Source: CAUZIR01 sp965250195 (GTDB lineage: Bacteria; Chloroflexota; Dehalococcoidia; Lucifugimonadales; UBA2962). From it: 64,000 bases of DNA. A program made the translations under genes and the position numbers. Positions 37,701-44,415 of this stretch are shown here, piece by piece. The number at the start of each line of letters is the position of its first letter. Position 1 is the first letter of the stretch. The notes below the pieces were generated by a model. It saw only the letters and a program-made list of their open reading frames with translations, was not told where the DNA came from and did not search any database. The stretch lies in contig OZ252295.1 of NCBI GenBank assembly GCA_965250195.1, positions 2,108,001 to 2,172,000 on the forward strand. The letters are read 5' to 3'.

Positions 37701-38555
37701 GACCGCATGACCGTGGACCTGAGCGAATCGAGCAAGCAGGTCACCGGCTTCCTCAACAGCGCATACGCCAACACCCGCTCCATCGTCCATGCGACGGTGA
37801 TGTACCTGGCGCCGTCGGACCTGCCCAAAAACGAGGGGTCCATGCGTCCCGTTGAAGTGATTGCACCGAAAGGCCTGATCGTAAACGCGCTGCCCCCCGC
37901 GCCCGTGACGATGAGCACGAATCATGTGGCTGAAGAGATCGCCGAGGCCATGTTCCTCGCACTCGCCGACGCCGTGCCGCACGCCGTCAACGCCGGGTTC
38001 GGGCGGCGCCTGCGCTACGCAATAATCGGGGCCGACCCGGCCCGTGGAAAGCCGTTCCTGTGGCACTTTTTCCTCGGTCGGCCCGGTGGTGGGGCGTCGT
38101 TGGAGCACGACGGCTGGTCGAACGTCGGCGAGCTCAACTCCGTCGGTGCGATCAGGGCGCCGAGCATCGAGGTGACCGAGGACCGCTTCCCCCTGTTCGT
38201 GCGGGTTAACGAATTGCGCCCCGACTCCGGCGGCCCCGGCAGACGCCGGGGCGGCCTTGGCTCCATCTGCGAGATCGTCTACGAGGGCTCGGACGTTGCC
38301 CGACTCAACACGGCTGGCGACGGCATCGTAAACCCGCCCCCAGGTGTGCTCGGGGGCCAAGCTGGCCTGCCGCACATCTACACCATCGTCTCAGGCGACA
38401 CCGAGACGCCGCTGCGCTCAAAGCAGACCGGTGTGCTGGTCAAACCCGGCGACGTGATTAGGGTGCTATCGGCGGGCGGTGGCGGCGTCGGGGACCCGGC
38501 CGAACGCGAGCCCGAGCGAACCGACGACGACCGCCTAAACGGATACGTCACCTAG
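34791..38555 (+). CDS. fused hydantoinase/5-oxoprolinase (HyuA-HyuB fusion)
   Basis: This 1254-residue protein joins the two usual subunits. Residues about 17-700 are HyuA-like: the ASKHA ATP-binding start RIGIDVGGTFTDVVAV, a second phosphate loop GLDMGGTSTD, and FGGAAGL. After an Ala/Pro/Thr linker near residue 710, the HyuB-like half begins (DPITTAVVERRLDSIAVEMMEVMLRTS) and contains ILNDPYFGGSHLPDV and HHSDIGG. The family hydrolyses 5-oxoproline or hydantoins with ATP, or carboxylates ketones in related complexes. Bacteria often split the two parts. An N-methylhydantoin route would yield sarcosine for the sox enzyme, but this is speculation. Confidence 0.92.
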   Translation: MASPASGSVPNSATSPTFRIGIDVGGTFTDVVAVRGDEPPRLFKTPSTPSDPSEAVLVGLGLAADSYGLSLATLLGATRILIHGTTVATNTLIERKGAKVGLLTTEGFRDILEVREGFKEDRYNLRVDPLAPLVPRHLRLPAVERVRADGRVERELDLASVERALDVFKAEGVEALAVCFLFSFRNPAHERAVADLIRARFPDTFLSVSSEVLPQIKEFDRVSTTAVNSYVGPVYSRYLGRLGERLAEEKSSKNGPAGEMLIMQSSGGVMPLEESRQFPVRAVLSGPAGGVSGAAHYGSMVGERTVIGLDMGGTSTDISIVVDGSPNTTGEAFEAGWKIAVPMIDVTTLGAGGGSVASVDGGGILRVGPESAGADPGPACYSNGGTAATVTDAALVLGHLDPSGFLGGKQMLDIGRAREAVEGLSGPLGLSTEAAASGVLEVVSTTVAEGIRVKAAQSGVDPRNFALVAFGGAAGLVAASVARKLGVERVVVPAEGPLLSAYGMLSTDIRYDLSRSHPAELAATSIKGVRAVLGELAAEGHDLLRGRPELTGAAVHLSADMRYSDQMYEVNVPLPDLGLDDEHLMAAWKDNLHRRYEDLYSYSQPGLDISLVTLRATAVGTLPLIESAPSGPKPSAQPHTTRRVYMRRWAEVPVIRLDGGFPPEGVVGPAMLESDYNTVVLEAGDRAESDGQGGVRIAVAEPTGASGAPTGTDPITTAVVERRLDSIAVEMMEVMLRTSLSQILNASRDYSTAILDADGQLVAQGEGIPVHISALPIAGAAVREYFGNDIHDGDVFILNDPYFGGSHLPDVTILRPVFWGGDLRYMTVNRAHHSDIGGGTHGGYNPSATEIFHEGLRLPPLRIIDKGRPLYDLLRMMSVNTRYPEGFLGDLNAQMGSVEIAARRIADLLTDYGSERLSATVGEIMDAAESQVRRFISEWPDGVYAGETFVDDDGFDAQMIPIRARITIEGDRMTVDLSESSKQVTGFLNSAYANTRSIVHATVMYLAPSDLPKNEGSMRPVEVIAPKGLIVNALPPAPVTMSTNHVAEEIAEAMFLALADAVPHAVNAGFGRRLRYAIIGADPARGKPFLWHFFLGRPGGGASLEHDGWSNVGELNSVGAIRAPSIEVTEDRFPLFVRVNELRPDSGGPGRRRGGLGSICEIVYEGSDVARLNTAGDGIVNPPPGVLGGQAGLPHIYTIVSGDTETPLRSKQTGVLVKPGDVIRVLSAGGGGVGDPAEREPERTDDDRLNGYVT

Positions 38556-38901
38556 ATTCTAGGGGGTCTGGACCAAACCTGTTATTTCCGTATGTCCCAC
38601 GAGTCAACAGCCAGATAATCATGTAAATCCACCCCAGGATTGGTATCAGGCCAAACAGATACCACCAGCCCGACCTGTTCACGTGATGCAATCGCCTGAC
38701 GGTAACCGCAATTGACGGCACCAATGTAGCCAGGCTAAACATCGGCGAAATGAAACTGGTCTGGAAAATAAAATCCAGGCCGTAAGTAATAATTCCCAAG
38801 AGAGTGGTAAAAACTGTCCACTACCAAAACTCCGACCGGGTGGACCGACTATTGAAATCCACATACCTTTCGAAGCCGAGTCTAATGGCCCCGGTGAATC
38901 C
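38548..38901 (-). pseudogene. DUF805 membrane protein gene interrupted by an in-frame TAG
   Basis: The downstream part (83 residues from 38799) has the DUF805 core: LATLVPSIAVTVRRLHHVN, RSGWWYLFGLIPILGWIYM and the end NRFGPDP. The same frame continues upstream past a single TAG at 38823-38821. It encodes the expected DUF805 N-terminus there: GAIRLGFERYVDFNSRSTRS then EFW, the stop, then WTVF. The stop falls where aromatic residues are common, so one TGG to TAG change explains it. Further upstream the frame runs into an 11-base C run. Either a recent pseudogene, a sequencing error or a suppressed stop. Its end overlaps the hydantoinase gene end by 8 bases. Confidence 0.75.
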
Positions 38902-38910
38902 CCCCCCCCC
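38900..38910. repeat. 11-base C homopolymer
   Basis: A run of eleven C residues lies just upstream of the broken DUF805 gene. Such tracts are prone to slippage in replication and sequencing. Confidence 0.8.
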
Positions 38911-38962
38911 GGTCTCACCCGCGTTTCTGACCCGTGGTGCCCCAACCAAAGGTGCACTAGGA

Positions 38963-39157
38963 ATGGGATTTGAGCGCAACCGTGTTTTTCAGGCTGTCAA
39001 GAAGCGAAGGAGCTTCTTGACTGTCCTGGGAACGGACTCCTTTGCGGCTGGCCTCTCGACCTTGTCGCCTGCTCAACGCGAGGCGCTTGAAGCAGAGACG
39101 AAGGAAGAGCTAAGAGAACGTCACTTACTCAACTGGCGAGCCTACGCCCGCGCGTGA
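38963..39157 (+). CDS. small hypothetical protein (doubtful)
   Basis: A 64-residue frame begins at ATG 38963 with an AGGA-like site close by. The C-terminal part is charged and helix-like (SPAQREALEAETKEELRERH). The frame extends upstream to 38804 but there it is antisense to the DUF805 relic. No family recognised; it could be chance. Confidence 0.3.
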   Translation: MGFERNRVFQAVKKRRSFLTVLGTDSFAAGLSTLSPAQREALEAETKEELRERHLLNWRAYARA

Positions 39158-39493
39158 CCGCGCACACGCCCGCGCATTGGACCCCCTATCGCTCCCTGAA
39201 GCAGTCCTGGGCAACCTATGTATTTGTCGGGGGTCCTTGACGGGGCTTTACTGGGGTAATCCTGGGACAAATGTGTGGTGGAGACGGGGGAGGGTCGAAC
39301 TACTCCTGCAACACGGGCAGGAGTCCATGTAGTGGCGAAGTCAGTTTAGCCGTCGGCAACCTCGGGAACGGCCTCCGCCTGGCAGGCACGGAGGAGCGCC
39401 CCAGTTTCATATGCGGAAGGGGTTCAGACAATCATGCCCGGAGATTCGGGCTCTGTTGCCGCCTGTTGAAGGAATCGCTTTTTAGAGCTGTGG
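39158..39493. other. 336-bp non-coding stretch
   Basis: Apart from one copy of the 29-bp repeat at 39291-39319 there is no gene here. Around 39274-39300 the minus strand ends in CTCCACCA after a TTCGACC loop, which recalls the 3' end of a tRNA or tmRNA. The stem pairing is poor and no 5' half was found. Confidence 0.4.
39291..39319. repeat. 29-bp dispersed direct repeat, copy 1
   Basis: The core AGGGTCGAACTAC, one variable base, then CCTGCAACACGG and CA matches 48628-48656 at 27 of 29 positions, in the same orientation. This copy also overlaps an 8-bp inverted repeat (ACTCCTGC/GCAGGAGT) that the other copy lacks. Confidence 0.75.
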
Positions 39494-39973
39494 CTACCAG
39501 AACTTCCACCAAGGCACGGACTCTTCGACAACCAGGGAGTCGCCTGCGTCGGCTTCCGCCGGTAACGCAACGCCGGGCATTGAGCGGAACACCTTGGGGT
39601 CCATCTCCGCCAGCAATGTCAACTGTGCGGTGTCGTAATTCATGGAGACGGTTTGGTCCATGATGGCGTGTCTCATCGCGATCTTACCCGGCATACCATC
39701 TATGACGGCCTGAAAATCGCCCGCAATCTGCTTGGCCTTGCCCTTGTCCATCGCTAGCCACGAGTTCAGTCTGGCCTTTGACATCTCGGCCATTACCTTG
39801 TCACCCATATCGAATTCCTCGGTGATGATGACGGTCATCTTGGCTTTCCGATCCACCTCGGTGTCCGAGAGCATGTTGGTGAACAGTTCAGCCATCTTCG
39901 CCGTCTTTTCTTCTTCAGAGAGCTCAACGAGCTTTTTCACATCTATCGGGGCTGCATCGGTAGATTCGGTCAT
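39494..39973 (-). CDS. hypothetical cytoplasmic protein, 159 residues
   Basis: The start is ATG 39973, set by a perfect AGGAGG five bases upstream; an ATG seven codons earlier lacks this. The protein is highly charged and helical (SEEEKTAKMAELFTNMLSD, MDKGKAKQIAGDFQAVIDGM) with no membrane segment, and ends in a Trp-rich VPWWKFW. No family is recognised. Its base composition is more AT-rich than the metabolic genes around. A real gene, judged by the ribosome site and protein-like composition. Confidence 0.7.
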   Translation of the reverse strand: MTESTDAAPIDVKKLVELSEEEKTAKMAELFTNMLSDTEVDRKAKMTVIITEEFDMGDKVMAEMSKARLNSWLAMDKGKAKQIAGDFQAVIDGMPGKIAMRHAIMDQTVSMNYDTAQLTLLAEMDPKVFRSMPGVALPAEADAGDSLVVEESVPWWKFW

Positions 39974-40075
39974 GACTGCCTCCTGATGTTTCACCTGGCG
40001 CCCTGAAACTGATCGGGACGAATTGGGTCGATGCTATCACGCACGTTGATGCCATCCCACAGTGACGGCACTGAT

Positions 40076-40150
40076 CCAAGAGGGAGTCCTTTTGGAGCGG
40101 CCGAATTCGAGGCTCCGGTAGGTTCAGCCGGTGGCCCACCCTTTTGGAGC
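40076..40150. repeat. dispersed structured element type 2, copy 1
   Basis: A hairpin CCAAGAGG-GAGT-CCTTTTGG (40076-40095) is followed by AGCGGCCGAA, and after a variable middle by ACCCTTTTGGAGC (40138-40150). The same three blocks with the same spacing (61-62 bases) occur at 60938-61011, although the middle differs. Confidence 0.65.
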
Positions 40151-40162
40151 CCCCAAATAGCT

Positions 40163-40214
40163 CAGTTTCCCGCGCGCAGGCGCATCCCCTTAAAACGGGC
40201 CGCCCTGGCTCAAC
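40163..40214. repeat. dispersed intergenic element type 1, copy A
   Basis: Box 1 CAGTTTCCCG (from 40163) and box 2 GGGCCGCCCTGGCTCAAC (40197-40214) are 34 bases apart. It is followed by a separate hairpin CGCGGG/CCCGCG. Related copies lie at 42488, 43119, 43776 and 60852. Confidence 0.65.
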
Positions 40215-40261
40215 ACGCGGGTCTATGCCCGCGCGTTAATTGCGGCGAGTGGGAACGATAA

Positions 40262-40294
40262 AACCAGAGGGGCCAGCCGTGAGGCTGGCCCCTC
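40262..40294 (-). terminator. terminator for the ABC-F gene
   Basis: A perfect 12-bp stem (40267-40278 with 40283-40294) with loop GTGA lies about 95 bases beyond the ABC-F stop; on the minus strand it is followed by TGGTTTTA, a weak T run. Confidence 0.65.
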
Positions 40295-40389
40295 GGTACT
40301 AAAAGACTTCATCTCTGGGTTGGTCCACAACATAGGGGCGAATATCGTGCGAATCTCATTAATAAATAACATGCTCTGACTACTAATAG

Positions 40390-42390
40390 CTATTTTGTCG
40401 TACCAATGTTCCTGAGTTGGATTTCAACCCTCTCTGCATCTAACGATAACCGCTCCCATTCCTTCCAAAGACATTGCGACTCGTTTTTGACGACCTGATA
40501 TTGTTTTCCCAATTCGAGCAGCTGTACTGAGTCGCTGATTTGGCCTGGGTCGGAGAACAGCATCTCCATCCGAGTAATCTGAGCCTCGTAGCCGGCCAAG
40601 GTGGCATCGATTTTCTCTATACGAGTAGCTAGAGTCCGGGCCTCCTTGTCGAGACCGCGACGCATCTTGTCTTCCAGACTCCGAGGTGTTTCCCGACGTC
40701 CTTTGGTAGAACGGTTGCGCACAGGGCCGGTCTTGGATTTGCTGTTCCCGACGCCATCGGCAGATAAATCAGAATTGCCTTCCGTGATTTGTAACTGTTT
40801 TCTATGCAGGTAACCGTCGTAGTCCCCTGGGAAGATAGTTGCCTCGCCGTTATTTATCTCAATGATTTTATTGGCGGCCTGCCGTATGACGGTGCGATCA
40901 TGGGTAATGAGGCAAATGGTCCCTCGGTAATCGCTGAGGGCATCTGTGAGAATCTCCCTTGACGCTATGTCCAGATGGTTAGTCGGTTCATCCATGAACA
41001 GCATGTTGCTTCGTTGAATCAACTGCTTAGCCAACGCAACCCGCGCCTTTTCCCCACCTGACAATACGGATATTGACTTTCGGACGTCGTCGCCACTGAA
41101 CAGGAACCCACCAAGGATATGTCGTAGGTTTTGCTCCGATTCCTGTGGTGCGGCCTGCTGGACTTCTTCGATCACGGTATTTTCAGGATTGAGAAGATCG
41201 AGTAAGTGCTGGGCGTAATAAGTTGTTATCACATTGTGCCCGGTCCGCCGCTCACCTTCGTCACAGGGAATTACCCCTGCGAGTATTTTTAGCATCGTAG
41301 ATTTTCCCGCACCGTTGGGTCCAACCAGGGCAACTCGGTCACCACGCTCCAGGGTGAGGTTCAGACCGCGGTATACGGAGTGGTCGCCGTATGCCTTACT
41401 CACGTTAGTAAGAGAGATCACGTTTGCGCCGCTTCTGGATGGCTCCGGGAAGGTATAGTGAACCTTCTTGGTCGCCCGGGGTAGCTGACTGAGTTTTACC
41501 CGCTCTAGTTGCTTCAAGCGGCTTTGTACCTGGGTGGCCTTCCGAGCTTTCGAGCGAAAACGCTCTACAAAGCGCATCTGCCTCTGGACCTCGCGTTGCT
41601 GCCTGGCAGCGGCCGACTGTTTGATCCCCAGTGAATGCTCGCGTGCGACCATGTAGTCATCGTAATTGCCCCTGAAGTGCACCACCTCTCCTGGCTCGAT
41701 TGCCAGCACCATGGTTGAAACCTGGTTCAGGAAAGCGCGGTCGTGCGAGGTGAAGATCACACCCCCAGGGAAGGATTTTAGGAAACTCTCGAACCACAGG
41801 TTTGCGTCAAGGTCCAGATGATTGGTTGGTTCGTCTAAGAGCAAAAGATCCGGATTGTTGAAAAGCAACTTTCCCAGCGCAACGCGCATTAGCCAGCCAC
41901 CACTGAACTCGTTGAGAGGTCTCGAGAATTCGCTTTGATCGAAGCCTAGCCCGGAGAGGATTGCTTTGGACTCATGCTCTCTGGAGCGTCCACCCGCCGC
42001 TTCCAGAGATGCCTCAAGCTGACCGAGCTGTCGTAGCAGCTCATTCTGCTTGTCCGGATCAGGCTCGGACGAAAGGGATTCATAGGTGTCATCGACCTTG
42101 TTTCGAAGAACCTGTACCTCTGGAGACTCTTCAAGCACCACCTCTAAGGGCGTTTTCCCAGAATTCCGAACAAGGTCTTGTTTGAGATAGCCTATTGCTA
42201 CGTGCCGCGACCTGGATACGGTGCCAGAGTCTGGAGAAGTTTCGCCGGCAAGAATGTCCAAGATCGTGGACTTTCCAGAGCCGTTTGATCCAATCAGAGC
42301 AATACGCTCGCCAGCCGCTATGTTTACGGTCAAATCACCGAACAGAGTCTGGTCTCCGTAGGATTTGCTTATGTTTGATACGCTGAGCAT
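40390..42390 (-). CDS. ABC-F family ATPase (ribosome-associated type)
   Basis: This 666-residue protein has two ABC ATPase domains and no membrane part. Walker A motifs are GSNGSGKST (about residue 35) and GPNGAGKST (about residue 347). Signatures are FSGGWLMRVAL and LSGGEKARVAL; Walker B segments are LLLLDEPTNHLD and MLFMDEPTNHLD. A charged interdomain linker (RFRSKARKATQVQSRLKQLE) and a C-terminal coiled coil fit the Uup/YbiT/Vga-like ABC-F group, which acts on stalled or drug-bound ribosomes. The gene is clearly more AT-rich than most of the window, so it may have been acquired. It is flanked by type 1 elements at both ends. Confidence 0.93.
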   Translation of the reverse strand: MLSVSNISKSYGDQTLFGDLTVNIAAGERIALIGSNGSGKSTILDILAGETSPDSGTVSRSRHVAIGYLKQDLVRNSGKTPLEVVLEESPEVQVLRNKVDDTYESLSSEPDPDKQNELLRQLGQLEASLEAAGGRSREHESKAILSGLGFDQSEFSRPLNEFSGGWLMRVALGKLLFNNPDLLLLDEPTNHLDLDANLWFESFLKSFPGGVIFTSHDRAFLNQVSTMVLAIEPGEVVHFRGNYDDYMVAREHSLGIKQSAAARQQREVQRQMRFVERFRSKARKATQVQSRLKQLERVKLSQLPRATKKVHYTFPEPSRSGANVISLTNVSKAYGDHSVYRGLNLTLERGDRVALVGPNGAGKSTMLKILAGVIPCDEGERRTGHNVITTYYAQHLLDLLNPENTVIEEVQQAAPQESEQNLRHILGGFLFSGDDVRKSISVLSGGEKARVALAKQLIQRSNMLFMDEPTNHLDIASREILTDALSDYRGTICLITHDRTVIRQAANKIIEINNGEATIFPGDYDGYLHRKQLQITEGNSDLSADGVGNSKSKTGPVRNRSTKGRRETPRSLEDKMRRGLDKEARTLATRIEKIDATLAGYEAQITRMEMLFSDPGQISDSVQLLELGKQYQVVKNESQCLWKEWERLSLDAERVEIQLRNIGTTK

Positions 42391-42487
42391 TTCGACAATT
42401 ACAAAGGGCTTATGAGCCTATTTTAAAATCTTTCAGGATTGATCACCGAGTTCATGTTCCCGGCATTCTAGCTCGCGAGATTTTTCT

Positions 42488-42543
42488 CAGTTTCCCGAGT
42501 GGGGCCACATAGCTCCTATCAACGGCCGCCCTGGCTCAACCGG
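42488..42543. repeat. dispersed intergenic element type 1, copy B
   Basis: Box 1 is CAGTTTCCCGAG then TGGGGCCACATAGC (42488-42513). Box 2 is GGCCGCCCTGGCTCAACCGG (42524-42543). It ends at the base before the stop codon of the DUF6174-like gene. The two boxes can pair in part, with GTT and AAC at the ends. Confidence 0.75.
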
Positions 42544-43083
42544 CTAACGCTCAACTTTGAGGACGTTCGAAACCTCGAACCCGAGTTCCTCGTCAGCGAG
42601 TTGGGTTTCGTAGTCGATGAAGGCGGAAACCGGGTAGCCCAGGTCCGGGTCGTACTCCACCTGTATGGAGACGGCTGAACGGTCGATGGCATCTTGTATC
42701 ACGTCAAACAGGCCGTCGACAGTCTTGTAGAAATTCAACTGCTGTTCGTCTGTGACCGGTTCTCCACTCTCAACGAAGTCGGCGGAAATGATGGCACCTC
42801 CCGAGGCGGTCAGCGTCACCTTTGAGACCCACTCGATTAAGCAAAAGCAGACCCAATTGAAGTCGAAGGCGTAGTTGGTTGTGGCGAATGCGTCCCAGCT
42901 GTCCATGGCCTCGTCCAAGGCGGCCTGGTGCCCGGTGTCCGCTGACGGGTCTCCGGCGGGCTCTTGCGTTGCCTCGGTCGGAGTTTGGACGGGCTCGGCG
43001 GTCGGATTCGATGTGCAGGCAGCTGTGATCAGGGCCGCCGCCAGGGCCGCGAACATGAAGATGACTATTGGTTTTGCTGACAT
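42544..43083 (-). CDS. DUF6174-like lipoprotein
   Basis: This 179-residue lipoprotein has a signal ending at LITAAC, then a Thr/Pro/Glu-rich linker to about residue 55. The globular part has WVCFCLIEW (a CxC motif), TVDGLFDVIQDAIDR and VEYDPDLGYPVSAFIDYE, a combination typical of DUF6174. Function is unknown; it would be anchored on the outer side of the membrane. It is bounded by type 1 elements B and C and reads in the same direction as its neighbours on both sides. Confidence 0.8.
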   Translation of the reverse strand: MSAKPIVIFMFAALAAALITAACTSNPTAEPVQTPTEATQEPAGDPSADTGHQAALDEAMDSWDAFATTNYAFDFNWVCFCLIEWVSKVTLTASGGAIISADFVESGEPVTDEQQLNFYKTVDGLFDVIQDAIDRSAVSIQVEYDPDLGYPVSAFIDYETQLADEELGFEVSNVLKVER

Positions 43084-43118
43084 TAACGCCCCCCTTGGTA
43101 TTAGTGACGTCGGTCATC

Positions 43119-43173
43119 CAATTTTCGTTCCACAGGGGGCTTGTATAGGGCCGCCCTGGCTCAACCGGCGGGG
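43119..43173. repeat. dispersed intergenic element type 1, copy C (degenerate box 1)
   Basis: Box 2 is exact (GGGCCGCCCTGGCTCAACCG then GCGGGG, from 43148). Box 1 is only a weak match (CAATTTTCG, with GGGGGCTTGTATAG) and sits a few bases closer than in the other copies. Confidence 0.6.
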
Positions 43174-43278
43174 CTGGGCACCCTTCCATGATGGCGCGAC
43201 CCTCCGGAGGATTAACGCTGTCCCAATTCCTACCGGAGAGTTCGGTAATCGAGACAGAGCCCAACTAGCGGTACGCGA

Positions 43279-43746
43279 TTAGCAGGATGTGAACCCGGCC
43301 GGGACGTCTACGCCGACTCCCGGCTGAAAGGTCATTTGCCGGATAGCACGAGTCTCAGTAAACACCTGCCACGACCACTCCGTTCCGTTGTCCAACGTGT
43401 GTTTGACTACGTACGAGGGGCCGCCCGTCGCAGTCTCGGTCCACTTTACGTGCGCACCGCGCGCATCGAGAGGGTCCTCGTGCGTATCGGGAGAGTCCAG
43501 CAAGTTATGGAAACCCAGGCAGTCGTTGATGAAGTCACTTCCGTCCAGGGACCTGGAAGCCAGCCAGGTCTGTACCACCGCAATCGCTTCCCCATCGGCA
43601 AAGGATCGAACGGGCTCGATCGAATCAATACCGGCTTCGACCGTGGCGCGCACCCGCGCCTGAACAGTCGCCTCGATCTCGACGTCGCCGATTTGAGAGC
43701 AAGCAACTATTGACACGAGTCCGAGGGAGGCCAGGATAAGACGCAC
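43279..43746 (-). CDS. small lipoprotein, unknown function
   Basis: This 155-residue protein has a short signal ending at SIVAC (Cys near residue 16). The mature part begins with a helical stretch (EATVQARVRATVEAGIDS), then a mixed domain with WTETATGGPSYVVKHTL and WSWQVFTETRAIRQM. It ends in Cys. No family recognised. It lies between type 1 elements C and D. The N-terminal helical stretch followed by a beta-rich domain is common in small secreted proteins, but nothing more can be said. Confidence 0.65.
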   Translation of the reverse strand: MRLILASLGLVSIVACSQIGDVEIEATVQARVRATVEAGIDSIEPVRSFADGEAIAVVQTWLASRSLDGSDFINDCLGFHNLLDSPDTHEDPLDARGAHVKWTETATGGPSYVVKHTLDNGTEWSWQVFTETRAIRQMTFQPGVGVDVPAGFTSC

Positions 43747-43775
43747 TGGAGCATTCTACCGATCAGAAACGATCA

Positions 43776-43836
43776 CAGTTTCCCGAGCGGGGCCACATAG
43801 CCCTCAGATAGGCCCGCCCTGGCTCAACCGGCGGGG
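43776..43836. repeat. dispersed intergenic element type 1, copy D
   Basis: Box 1 is CAGTTTCCCGAG then CGGGGCCACATAGC (43776-43801). Box 2 is GGCCCGCCCTGGCTCAACCG then GCGGGG (43811-43836). It is the best match to copy B. Confidence 0.75.
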
Positions 43837-43983
43837 ACAGCGGGAAGGTGAGTCGCGGCATACCCAAGACAAGGCGTTTGGCTAATAGATGTCGGCAAAT
43901 TGTCGGCAACAAGTCCTCAGGCGGCATAGGAAGTCCATGAACCAGGGGGTGACCTACGCCTAGGGCATCGGCTTAGTGAAGAG

Positions 43984-44058
43984 TGGGCCCGGTGGGATTC
44001 GAACCCACGACTCACGGATTAAAAGTCCGGTGCTCTGACCAAACTGAGCTACAGGCCC
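43984..44058 (-). tRNA. tRNA-Lys (anticodon TTT)
   Basis: The 75-base minus-strand sequence folds as a tRNA: acceptor GGGCCTG/CGGGCCC, D-arm GCTC...GAGC, anticodon loop CTTTTAA, T-arm GTGGG-TTCGAAT-CCCAC and discriminator A. The anticodon stem has one mismatch at its base (C with T). The CCA end is not encoded. Confidence 0.97.
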
Positions 44059-44415
44059 ACGCATCTCTAGACTAGCAGATGGTCTCAGGTGGCCGAGAGA
44101 TGAAGAGCCGACCTTGCCTGTGGGTCAAGTCCTTGGGCTGGAAAGGCACCGGATAAGGACCAGGGGCCAAACCTTCCTTTATCGCTCGATCCCCTGCGAA
44201 ACCCCTTCAGATTCCCGAGTAGCTTCCACAAGTGGAGGTCCCAGGAAATCGTCAATGAGGTACTTGGTCGATCAAGGTTGCAGTTCAACCGGTTAGTGCC
44301 GCGTTGCAGGAGTAGTTCGACCATTCCGGCCCGGTGCCGGCAGTACTGGGACTTACATAGCGAGTGGTACGAAGATCAGGTGCGGTTCAAGTTCGCGAGC
44401 GTACCCTCGAAAAAG
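44059..44415. other. 357-bp intergenic stretch
   Basis: Between tRNA-Lys and the cyclase gene no gene, repeat or clear promoter was seen. A plus-strand open frame crosses into the cyclase gene antisense and is not credible. Confidence 0.5.

Noticed and set aside
38821..38823. TAG in the DUF805 gene as pyrrolysine
   Set aside because: The family is not a methylamine methyltransferase and the site is usually aromatic; a simple TGG to TAG change or error is more likely.
39200..39620. tmRNA (ssrA) gene on the minus strand
   Set aside because: Only a 3'-end-like CTCCACCA and TTCGACC loop are seen; T-stem pairing is poor and the expected 5' region lies in a protein-coding gene.
40163..43836. Two-box elements as integron attC sites
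   Set aside because: GCTCAAC fits RYYYAAC, but the GTT...AAC order is opposite to attC, no GTTRRRY partner sits at proper distance, and no integron integrase is present.
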